A stretch of 53,811 bases of DNA from Actinomycetales bacterium (GTDB lineage: Bacteria > Actinomycetota > Actinomycetes > Mycobacteriales > Micromonosporaceae). The DNA lies in NCBI GenBank assembly GCA_002919305.1, contig PKFB01000048.1, positions 1 through 53,811 of the forward strand, written 5' to 3'. Positions 8,284 through 14,744 of the stretch are shown in pieces; position 1 is the stretch's first letter, and each line of letters opens with the position of its first letter. Below the pieces are notes generated by a model that saw only the letters and a list, made by a program, of their open reading frames with translations, was not told the DNA's origin and searched no databases. A program made the translations under genes and the position numbers.

Positions 8284-8327
8284 CTGATCAACCATGAACA
8301 GAAGGTTTAAGTCGCCCGGTTGATCAG
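8284..8327. promoter_or_regulatory. Inverted repeat CTGATCAACC / GGTTGATCAG
   Basis: Perfect 10-bp arms at 8284-8293 and 8318-8327 with a 24-bp spacer. It sits about 100 bp past the S33 peptidase stop and about 190-230 bp before the dehydrogenase start. It could be an operator or a weak terminator; no T-run follows. Confidence 0.4.
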
Positions 8328-8426
8328 GCTTCCTCGGGCACGTAGCGGTACGCGTGGAGATAGGGGAGATAACAGCGGGAGGTACGCGGGATGGATTCGG
8401 CCGGCCGTCACCGGCCGGCCGGGTAC

Positions 8427-9686
8427 TCACCGCCGCCCAGCGGCCATATCCATCAATCGGGGCAGAATCTGCCCGCCGGCGATACGGATGCCGTCGTGGT
8501 CGTACTCATTGGTCACCCACACCTGGGTGTTGCCGACCGCGCGGGCGGTCTGCAGCTGAAGGTCCGCGTCCACATATATGTCATCGAAGTAGACGGCCGC
8601 GGCGACCGGTACCTCGTTGGCGGCCAGCCGCTCAAGGTCATACAGCGGCGGCCAGTCATCGGCGGCGGCGAGCAGCTCGGCCGCCTCCGCAAACGGACGC
8701 AACGCCTTGATCTCCCGGAACATCCAGGGGTAGATCATCTCGGCGGTAAACAGCAGTGGGACGGCGTCGAGGCGGAACTCCGGATACCTGTCGAGGACTC
8801 GTTGGGCCGCCCAGGCCGTCGGGGTGTTCCCTTGGCCGTAGATGAACTCCTGGAGGGCGTATATCGGCGCGTCGATAAAGCCGGTCTCCGTCATCACCTG
8901 ATACAGGAAGGTGTCCGACAGCTCAGCGCCGTGCCACGCACTCTCCAACAACCAGTGCACCCGCTCAAAGCCGCCTCTCACCCCGAAAGCCATGCCGAGC
9001 GTGCGGAGCCGCTGTGTGGTGAGCCGGTCGCCATCGGGCAGGTAGACCGGTGTGCTGTCCAGGTGGTCAGCGATCGCGCGGACCGCCGCCACGTCATCGG
9101 GGTACCGCCGGTAGTACTCGGCGTTCCGCGCCGCCACCCGCGGGTACAGCCGGGTGTAGACCTCCTCGGCGGTCGCGGTGAGCCCAGGCAGACCGCCGGT
9201 GATGTAGCAGGCCCGTAGCGCTTCCGGAGCCCGGGACAGGTAGGTCAGGGTGACGAAACCGCCGTAGCTTTGCCCCAACGTCTCCCAGCGCGCCCCGCCA
9301 GCTATGCGGTGCCGGAGGATCTCAGCGTCGGCAACGATGCTGTCGGCGCGGAAGTGTCGCAGGTACGCGGCCAACGCGGCCGGCTCCATGCCGGCGACGG
9401 TGCGGGCCGTCAGTGGGGTGCTGCGGCCGGAACCCCGCTGGTCAAGCAGCAACACTCGGTGGGTTTTCAAGGCGTGTCCCAGCCAGCCGTCCACACCGGA
9501 CGGACGCGGCGCCATGCCGCCAGGGCCGCCGTGGAGGAACAGCAACCACGGCAGCTCCTCCCCCACCTTGTCGACAGCGACGACCTCGCGGGCGAAGACC
9601 GTGATCGAGGTGCCCGCGGGATCGGAGTGGTCGAGTGGGACCTCGATAACGTGATCCGTGTATACCAAACCAGGAAGCCGTGGCAT
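8427..9686 (-). CDS. S33-family alpha/beta-hydrolase peptidase (proline iminopeptidase-like)
   Basis: 419 aa, cytosolic, ATG start with AAGGTGACAGG before it. HGGPGG (residues 52-57) is the oxyanion motif of proline iminopeptidases. LDQRGSGRST follows, and GQSYGG (138-143) carries the nucleophile Ser140. The catalytic His is probably in NEYDHDGI near the C-terminus. S33 enzymes remove N-terminal residues or act as tripeptidyl aminopeptidases on peptides. The gene is divergent from pqqA (274 bp apart) and reads toward the PQQ dehydrogenase. No PqqF/PqqG M16 protease lies in the cluster, so this peptidase is a candidate for releasing the Glu-Tyr product from modified PqqA. That role is inference from position; the family identification is firm. 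Confidence 0.8.
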   Translation of the reverse strand: MPRLPGLVYTDHVIEVPLDHSDPAGTSITVFAREVVAVDKVGEELPWLLFLHGGPGGMAPRPSGVDGWLGHALKTHRVLLLDQRGSGRSTPLTARTVAGMEPAALAAYLRHFRADSIVADAEILRHRIAGGARWETLGQSYGGFVTLTYLSRAPEALRACYITGGLPGLTATAEEVYTRLYPRVAARNAEYYRRYPDDVAAVRAIADHLDSTPVYLPDGDRLTTQRLRTLGMAFGVRGGFERVHWLLESAWHGAELSDTFLYQVMTETGFIDAPIYALQEFIYGQGNTPTAWAAQRVLDRYPEFRLDAVPLLFTAEMIYPWMFREIKALRPFAEAAELLAAADDWPPLYDLERLAANEVPVAAAVYFDDIYVDADLQLQTARAVGNTQVWVTNEYDHDGIRIAGGQILPRLMDMAAGRR

Positions 9687-9726
9687 CCTGTCACCTTATC
9701 GCGCCTTTACTCATCGAAAATCGACC

Positions 9727-9782
9727 GATCATGAATTCTTTTTGGCGCGCCGCTGGCATTTCATATCAATGAATTCATGATC
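9727..9782. promoter_or_regulatory. Long inverted repeat in the divergent pqq / peptidase promoter region
   Basis: GATCATGAATTC at 9727-9738 and its exact complement GAATTCATGATC at 9771-9782: 12-bp perfect arms with a 32-bp spacer. A further CATGATC occurs at 9809-9815. The DNA is clearly AT-richer than the genes. The position fits an operator controlling both divergent units. Confidence 0.55.
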
Positions 9783-9853
9783 AACGCAATGATGACATCA
9801 TATAGAACATGATCTAAAGCGGACTCTTGACCGGTTAATCAACATCGGTATAT

Positions 9854-9865
9854 GTTTCCGGAAAC
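9854..9865. promoter_or_regulatory. 12-bp perfect palindrome GTTTCCGGAAAC
   Basis: Located 96-107 bp before the pqqA start and 16 bp before the small upstream frame at 9881. Candidate operator; no regulator identified. Confidence 0.4.
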
Positions 9866-9872
9866 TACACCT

Positions 9873-9907
9873 TGGGAGCTATGAGCACTGTTTCTACAAC
9901 GCTCCCA
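9873..9907. promoter_or_regulatory. Split TGGGAGC / GCTCCCA half-sites
   Basis: TGGGAGC (9873-9879) and GCTCCCA (9901-9907) are the two halves of the 14-bp CelR/CebR cellulase operator known from actinomycetes, but here separated by 21 bp. The left half also serves as ribosome site for the frame at 9881. It may be a hairpin or a coincidence; it is listed because the dehydrogenase nearby binds cellulose. Confidence 0.25.
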
Positions 9908-9964
9908 CACATCAGGTTCGTCGCCGTTAAGACCATCTCGACGTACCGAAAGGTGACGCCATGA
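9881..9964 (+). CDS. Candidate 27-aa leader peptide coupled to pqqA
   Basis: A short frame starts at ATG 9881 after GGGAG (9874-9878) and ends in TGA overlapping the pqqA ATG (ATGA, 9961-9964). Its product (begins MSTVSTTLPHIRF, ends YRKVTP) has no recognised motif and lacks the Glu-x3-Tyr of PqqA. A ribosome site plus a stop/start overlap suggests translational coupling or leader-type control. Chance is possible for a frame of this size, so confidence is low. Confidence 0.35.
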   Translation: MSTVSTTLPHIRFVAVKTISTYRKVTP

Positions 9965-10095
9965 ACGTCCAGAAGTCGTCACGCACGTCAAACTCTGCCC
10001 GCCGTATGTGGCAGCGGCCGGTTATCGAGTGCCGTGAGGCACGTCCCGAGGTGACCGCGTACGCCGGTTCCGACCTGCCGTGGCTGAGCCGCTGA
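9961..10095 (+). CDS. pqqA: PqqA, PQQ precursor peptide
   Basis: 44 aa, ATG with AAAGGTGA upstream. PqqA is the ribosomal peptide whose Glu and Tyr are cross-linked by PqqE and become PQQ. The hallmark is visible: W17-Q-R-P, then E23, and EVTAY with Glu31 and Tyr35, the x3-spaced pair, followed by AG. This spacing and context match known PqqA peptides, although the N-terminal part is Ser/Arg-rich and somewhat longer than usual. Its stop lies inside the start of pqqC (16-bp overlap), so the two are translationally coupled. The operon order is A-C-DE-B. Confidence 0.88.
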   Translation: MNVQKSSRTSNSARRMWQRPVIECREARPEVTAYAGSDLPWLSR

Positions 10096-10838
10096 CGGCC
10101 CAGACCAGCCCGACAACGTCGTCTTCCTCTCCGGGGACACCCCCCGGGCAGGAGCCGCTGAGCCGGGCCGAATTCGAAGCAGCCCTTCGAGGCCTACGCG
10201 TGCGCTACTGGGACACCCACCCGTTCCAGATCCGCCTGCACGAGGGGCGCTGTACACCGGATGAGGTCCGGTCCTGGGTCGCCAACCGCTGGTACTACCA
10301 GCGGTGCCTGTCCCAGAAGAACGGGGCGATCATCGCCAACTGCCCACTACCGGAGGTGCGGCGGCGGTGGGTGGAGCGGATCCTGCACCAAGACGGTCGT
10401 CGCGACGGCGAGGGCGGGCTTGAGGAATGGCTCGTCCTCGCCGAAGCGGTCGGGCTGACCCGTGACGAGGTCATCGATGAGCGGCATGTGCTGCCGGGGG
10501 TCAGGTTCGCGATCGACTCCTACGTGCGGTTCTGCATGACACGACCGTGGATCGAGGGAGCCGCCGCGGCCCTGACCGAGCTATTCGCCCCTGAGCACAT
10601 GGCCCAGCGGATCGTGGCCTGGAAGCGGCACTACCCGTGGATCGACGAGCGGGGGTACGCGTACTTCGAACGCCGGATCCCGGTGGTGAAAGGCGACCGT
10701 GACTGGACGCTCAGTCTGGTGCTGGATCACTGTGTCACGCGCGAGCAGCAGGAACGCGCGATCGCGGCGCTCAGCTTCAAGTGCGACGTGTTGCGCGGCA
10801 TGCTCGACGCTATCGCGTACGCGGCGGAGCAACGGTGA
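10080..10838 (+). CDS. pqqC: PqqC, pyrroloquinoline-quinone synthase
   Basis: 252 aa. PqqC does the last step: ring closure and eight-electron oxidation of AHQQ to PQQ with O2, without cofactor. The family core starts near residue 28 and shows YWDTHPFQIRLHEG, WVANRWYYQRCLSQKN, CPLPEVRRRWVERILHQDG, ERHVLPGVRFAIDSYVRFC and FERRIPVVKGD. The first ~27 residues are a Thr/Ser/Pro-rich extension not needed by the family. The GTG start at 10080 lies within the last codons of pqqA and has no separate ribosome site, so coupled translation is likely. It ends in GTGA, overlapping the next gene. Confidence 0.95.
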   Translation: MAEPLTAQTSPTTSSSSPGTPPGQEPLSRAEFEAALRGLRVRYWDTHPFQIRLHEGRCTPDEVRSWVANRWYYQRCLSQKNGAIIANCPLPEVRRRWVERILHQDGRRDGEGGLEEWLVLAEAVGLTRDEVIDERHVLPGVRFAIDSYVRFCMTRPWIEGAAAALTELFAPEHMAQRIVAWKRHYPWIDERGYAYFERRIPVVKGDRDWTLSLVLDHCVTREQQERAIAALSFKCDVLRGMLDAIAYAAEQR

Positions 10839-12250
10839 CATCGACGGTACGCGCCGGCCGACCGGCGCTGGGGCGTGGGGTTCGTCTGGCGTACGACGAG
10901 GTACGCCGCCAGCCAGCACTGCTGTACCCGGAAGGCGTACTGCTGCTTAACGAATCGGCGGCGGCCATCCTGGCCCGGTGCGACGGGACCCGAGACATCG
11001 CCGCGATCACCGCTGATCTGGCCGTCGAGTACGACGGGGTCAGCGTTGATGATGTCGCGGCGGTGGTGGACGAGATCGCCGCCCGTCGACTGGTTGACTT
11101 CGATCCCCCCACACCCAGGCCGGTCGGCCCACCCGAGCCTACCGCGGCGCTGGCCGAGGCCGGGGAGGGGCCGCCCCCGGATCCGTCCCCGGTCGGCATG
11201 GTGGCGGAGTTGACGTATCGCTGCCCGCTGCACTGCCCGTACTGTTCGAACCCCGTCAACACCCAGCCTTATCGCGACGAACTCGACAGCGACGTCTGGT
11301 GTCGGGCGTTGGAGGAGGCCCGGCGGCTCGGGGTGTTGCAGGTGCACTTCTCCGGTGGGGAGCCGGCCCTGCGGCGCGACCTGGTGACGCTCGTCGCGCA
11401 GGCGCACCGGCTGGGCATGTACACGAATCTGGTCACCAGCGGGATCCCGATGCAGGAGGGACGGCTGGACACCCTGGTCGACGCTGGCCTGGACCATGTC
11501 CAGCTGTCCATTCAGGACGCTGTGGCCCACTCGGCCGACGCCATAGCCGGGCTGCGGGTCCATGACCGCAAGCTTGCGGTGGCCCGGGCCGTCGTCGCCG
11601 CTGGCCTGCCATTGACCATCAACGCGGTGCTGCATCGGGGGAACGTCTCCCGGCTGCTGGAGATCGTCCGGCTGGCGGTGGAGCTGGGAGCCGACCGGCT
11701 GGAGCTGGCGCACACCCAGTACTACGGCTGGGGGTTGCGGAACCGCGCGGCGCTGCTACCCACCCCGGAGCAGATTGAGGCCGCACAACGCGACGCTGCC
11801 CAGGCGCTTGAGCAGTTCGGGAACCGGATCCACATCATCTACGTCATCCCGGACTACCACCTGTCCCGCCCCAAGGCGTGCATGGCGGGCTGGGGAAGCC
11901 GCCTGTTCGTGGTGGCCCCCAACGGGGATGTCCTGCCGTGTCTGGCCGCCGGGCAGCTTCCCGGCCTGGATCCCCCTAATCTTCGGCGGACCTCCCTGAC
12001 GGAGGCCTGGTACGACTCGGCGGCGTTCAACCGGTTCCGGGGAACGGCGTGGATGCAGGAGCCGTGCCGCAGCTGTCCGTTCAAGCATGAGGACTTGGGT
12101 GGCTGCCGGTGTCAGGCGTTCCAGCTCACCGGTGACGCGGCGGCCACCGACCCGGTGTGTCACCTGTCCCCGTCCCGGCACCTGGTGGATGCGCTGCTCA
12201 CCGGTGACGCCACCGGGACGCCCCCGTTACAACCTCGGCGGATGACATGA
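10835..12250 (+). CDS. pqqDE: PqqD-PqqE fusion: peptide chaperone plus radical SAM PqqA cross-linking enzyme
   Basis: 471 aa. The start GTG at 10835 overlaps the pqqC stop (GTGA). Residues 1-95 are a PqqD/RRE fold (RPALGRGVRLAYDEVRRQ, LLLNESAAAILARCDG, helical end) that binds PqqA. A Pro-rich linker follows (about 95-120). The rest is PqqE: radical SAM motif CPLHCPYC (CX3CX2C), HFSGGEPALRRDL, and a C-terminal SPASM region with many cysteines (KACMAGWGSR, VLPCLAAGQ, CRSCPFKHEDLGGCRCQAF, DPVCHLSP) for auxiliary Fe-S clusters. The enzyme forms the Glu-Tyr C-C bond in PqqA. PqqD-PqqE fusions are known but less common than separate genes; here the fusion fixes 1:1 delivery of the precursor. Confidence 0.93.
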   Translation: MTSTVRAGRPALGRGVRLAYDEVRRQPALLYPEGVLLLNESAAAILARCDGTRDIAAITADLAVEYDGVSVDDVAAVVDEIAARRLVDFDPPTPRPVGPPEPTAALAEAGEGPPPDPSPVGMVAELTYRCPLHCPYCSNPVNTQPYRDELDSDVWCRALEEARRLGVLQVHFSGGEPALRRDLVTLVAQAHRLGMYTNLVTSGIPMQEGRLDTLVDAGLDHVQLSIQDAVAHSADAIAGLRVHDRKLAVARAVVAAGLPLTINAVLHRGNVSRLLEIVRLAVELGADRLELAHTQYYGWGLRNRAALLPTPEQIEAAQRDAAQALEQFGNRIHIIYVIPDYHLSRPKACMAGWGSRLFVVAPNGDVLPCLAAGQLPGLDPPNLRRTSLTEAWYDSAAFNRFRGTAWMQEPCRSCPFKHEDLGGCRCQAFQLTGDAAATDPVCHLSPSRHLVDALLTGDATGTPPLQPRRMT

Positions 12251-13113
12251 GGGTGCGGATACTGGGCACCGCGGCCGGCGGTGGCCTACCCCAGTGGAAC
12301 TGCGCCTGCGACGTGTGCGCGGCCTCACGCGCCACCGGCCAGGGGCGCACACAGGACTGCCTGGCGATCAGTGGCGACGCCACGAACTGGTACCTGGTGA
12401 ACGCCTCCCCAGACATCCGGACGCAGATCCTGGCGACCCCGGAGCTGACACCGGGCCCGGGCCGCCGGCAGACACCCTTGCGGGGTGCCCTGCTCACCAG
12501 CGCCGAACTCGATCACACGCTGGGGCTGGCGTCGCTGCGGGAGGCCACCGATTTCACGGTGTACGCCACGAAACCTGTGCTGGAGGCGCTCCCGACGCGT
12601 GGCGTCATCGATCCCTACGGCGGGATCCGATGGTGTTCCCTCGAGGATGGACGCCTGACCCTGCAGGGTGGGCTGATCGTGGAGTCGATCCCGCTGGGTC
12701 ACAAACGACCCCGGTACGCCGCCACCGCACCGTGGGCCGACGACTGGGTGGTGGCGTACCGGTTCACCGATCCCCGCAGCGGTGGGGTTCTCGTCTACGC
12801 GCCGTGCCTGGCTGTCTGGTCGCCGCGGTGGGAGGCGGCGCTGGACGGCGCCGACTGTGTGCTGCTGGACGGGTCGTTCTTCACTGACGATGAGATGGTC
12901 GACCAGACCGGCGCTGGCCCTACCGCGTCGGCTATGGGGCACCTGCCGATCTCTGAGACGGTGGCGTACCGCTCGGCCTACCCCGCCGCCCGCTGGATCT
13001 ACACCCACTTGAACAACACCAACCCCGTGCTGCTCGCGGACTCCGCGCAGCGACGAGCCGTGGAGGAGGCGGGCGCTGAAATCGCCGCCGACGGCATGGT
13101 GCTGGACCTGTAG
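12247..13113 (+). CDS. pqqB: PqqB, metallo-beta-lactamase-fold hydroxylase of PQQ synthesis
   Basis: 288 aa, ATG overlapping the pqqDE stop (ATGA). Recognised by VRILGTAAGGGLPQWNC, the structural zinc motif CACDVC (CxCxxC with WNC), LVNASPDIRTQI, LTSAELDHTLGL and DGSFFTDDEM, and by HLPISET near the end. PqqB acts as an iron-dependent hydroxylase on the Glu-Tyr diamino-acid intermediate. It is the last gene of the operon. After its stop come about 350 bp without a clear gene before the tRNA. Confidence 0.95.
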   Translation: MRVRILGTAAGGGLPQWNCACDVCAASRATGQGRTQDCLAISGDATNWYLVNASPDIRTQILATPELTPGPGRRQTPLRGALLTSAELDHTLGLASLREATDFTVYATKPVLEALPTRGVIDPYGGIRWCSLEDGRLTLQGGLIVESIPLGHKRPRYAATAPWADDWVVAYRFTDPRSGGVLVYAPCLAVWSPRWEAALDGADCVLLDGSFFTDDEMVDQTGAGPTASAMGHLPISETVAYRSAYPAARWIYTHLNNTNPVLLADSAQRRAVEEAGAEIAADGMVLDL

Positions 13114-13463
13114 CCGCCTCGGGCACCCGTAAGCCGTCTCGGGTACCCGGAGAGCCGCCGTGGCGGTGAACACCAGGCTGGCGTCGCCGGAGTCGGGTGG
13201 CGCGGCGTGACCCGCCTGTGCCGGAGCTGCCGATGCCGGCCGCGGCCGATACGCACGGAGTAAAGAACAGAACGGAGTAAAGAACAGACGGCGTCTGGGC
13301 GTTCGATGCGCGCAAACCCACGGATGCGGTGGGGTACGCGCGAGCTACACGGTCCGCCCTGCTTCCCGCCGCCTTGTCGCCGCATGGACTCGGAGGCTCC
13401 CCGCGCGGCGGGCGTACCCGGAAGGCTCTGAAGGCTCGGTGAAGGCCCTGCGGGCTCGTTACG
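13114..13463. other. Gap between pqqB and tRNA-Val
   Basis: No convincing gene. It contains degenerate CTCGGGxACCCG copies near 13123-13155 and the tandem repeat at 13255-13288. No strong terminator with a T-run is visible for the pqq operon. Confidence 0.5.
13255..13288. repeat. 17-bp perfect tandem duplication
   Basis: ACGGAGTAAAGAACAGA at 13255-13271 is repeated directly at 13272-13288. It is AT-richer than its surroundings. Two adjacent identical sites could bind a regulator or come from slippage. Confidence 0.7.
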
Positions 13464-13538
13464 TGGTGGGCACGGCAGGGTTCGAACCTGCGACCCCTCG
13501 GTTGTAAGCCGAGTGCTCTTCCACTGAGCTACGCGCCC
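13464..13538 (-). tRNA. tRNA-Val (anticodon TAC)
   Basis: 75 nt including an encoded CCA. The acceptor stem GGGCGCG pairs with CGTGCCC with one G-U wobble. The D arm starts AGCTCAGT. The anticodon stem CTCGG/CCGAG encloses the loop CTTACAA, giving anticodon TAC (Val). The T arm has GGTTCGAACC. All arms fold without mismatch apart from the wobble. Confidence 0.95.
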
Positions 13539-13542
13539 AATC

Positions 13543-13565
13543 GGCGGCAAGGTTACCTTGCCGCC
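13543..13565 (-). terminator. Hairpin between peroxiredoxin gene and tRNA-Val
   Basis: Perfect 10-bp stem GGCGGCAAGG / CCTTGCCGCC with a 3-base loop, 16 bp past the peroxiredoxin stop and 5 bp before the tRNA 5' end. It probably ends the peroxiredoxin transcript; no T-run follows. Confidence 0.55.
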
Positions 13566-13580
13566 TCAACTGTGGAACAG

Positions 13581-14042
13581 TCAGGCCAGATTCGCCAACG
13601 CCTTTCGCCATGCGCTCTGGTCGCGCGCCTGGCCCGGCAGGTTCATCTCGGCGTATCTGACCACGCCGGTCTTGTCGATCAGGAAGGTACCCCGGTTGGC
13701 GTATCCAGCCTGCTCGTTGAACACACCGTAGGCGCGAGCAACAGCGCCATGCGGCCAGAAGTCCGACAGCAGCGGAAAGTCAAATCCCTCACGCTCGGCC
13801 CACACCTTATGGGCGTACGGAGAGTCCACGCTGACGGTGAGCACCCGCGTACCGGCCGTGGAATACTCAGCCAGGTCTTCCTGAAGCTGACGCAGCTCCC
13901 CTTGGCACACCCCCGTAAAGGCCAAGGGGTAAAAGACCAACAGAACGTTATGTTCCTTAAGGAGATCGGAAAGCCGTACCTCCTGGTTGTTCTGGTCCTT
14001 AAGGGTGAAGTCAGGCGCCCGTGCGCCCACCTCGATCGGCAT
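13581..14042 (-). CDS. Peroxiredoxin, AhpE-like
   Basis: 153 aa. The ATG at 14042 is chosen over an upstream start because GAGGAG precedes it and the protein then begins MPIEVGARAPDFTL as in the family. The peroxidatic Cys46 sits in FYPLAFTGVCQGEL (PxxxTxxC). There is no second cysteine in the CxxxxC position, so it is a 1-Cys enzyme of the AhpE type that reduces hydroperoxides with a thiol partner. The gene order peroxiredoxin-DUF3052-aceE is conserved in actinomycetes. Confidence 0.9.
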   Translation of the reverse strand: MPIEVGARAPDFTLKDQNNQEVRLSDLLKEHNVLLVFYPLAFTGVCQGELRQLQEDLAEYSTAGTRVLTVSVDSPYAHKVWAEREGFDFPLLSDFWPHGAVARAYGVFNEQAGYANRGTFLIDKTGVVRYAEMNLPGQARDQSAWRKALANLA

Positions 14043-14145
14043 ACCAGCTCCTCGCGGGACAGGGGTGGGTCCCACCGTCGCACCGAGGATAGCGGGTGGA
14101 TCTCGGCGGGTCGCACGACACCGCCCCGATGCCCGGTCGCGCAGG

Positions 14146-14580
14146 TCAGCGCCGGGACTTGGCAGCCTTAGGCGTCACCAGCCTGGTTCCGACCCAGTCC
14201 GGAGCGACGCTGATGCTTGAGGTCTGCTGCAGCCCCGCGGACGGAGCGGCCTCGCTGATCTCACTGGGCTCCACGTGCCCTTCCCGCCCGGCCTTAGGGG
14301 TGAGCACCCAGACCACACCGTTGTCCGCCAGCGGGCTGAGGGCATCGGTGAGCACGTCGAACAGATCACCGTCACCGTCTCGCCACCACAGCAGGACGAC
14401 GTCGACCACCTCGTCGGTGTCTTCGTCGACCATCTCTCCGCAACGCTCTTCGATCGCGCTGCGGAGGTCCTCGTCGACGTCGTCGTCATAGCCCATCTCC
14501 ATGACGACCATGTCGGGCTCGATGCCGAGCCGGTCCGCCAGGCTCTTCACGCCGTCGGCCTGACCAGCGGTCGCGCTCAC
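14146..14580 (-). CDS. DUF3052 domain protein
   Basis: 144 aa. The GTG at 14580 has GAGGAGG upstream. It matches DUF3052: LADRLGIEPDMVVMEMGYDDDVDEDLR, the acidic EERCGEMVDEDTDEVVDVVLLWWRDGDGDL, a WVLTPKAGREGHVEPSEI strand, and TSSISVAPDWVGTRLV at the end. It is a small acidic cytosolic protein found almost only in actinobacteria. Its function is not established. It sits between the peroxiredoxin gene and the pyruvate dehydrogenase region, as in Streptomyces. Confidence 0.88.
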   Translation of the reverse strand: MSATAGQADGVKSLADRLGIEPDMVVMEMGYDDDVDEDLRSAIEERCGEMVDEDTDEVVDVVLLWWRDGDGDLFDVLTDALSPLADNGVVWVLTPKAGREGHVEPSEISEAAPSAGLQQTSSISVAPDWVGTRLVTPKAAKSRR

Positions 14581-14744
14581 TGTCGACTGCCTCCTCGTAT
14601 CCTGGGTGCCGCTTGAAGCACCATCAGCGCGTAGTCCATACACTAGGCGCGCCCTTGCGCAAGTGGCACACCGTATGAACCTCCGCCTGCTTGTTCCTCG
14701 GCTGCATCCAATCACGGTATGACGGGTGTCGGGGTGGGAAGTTA

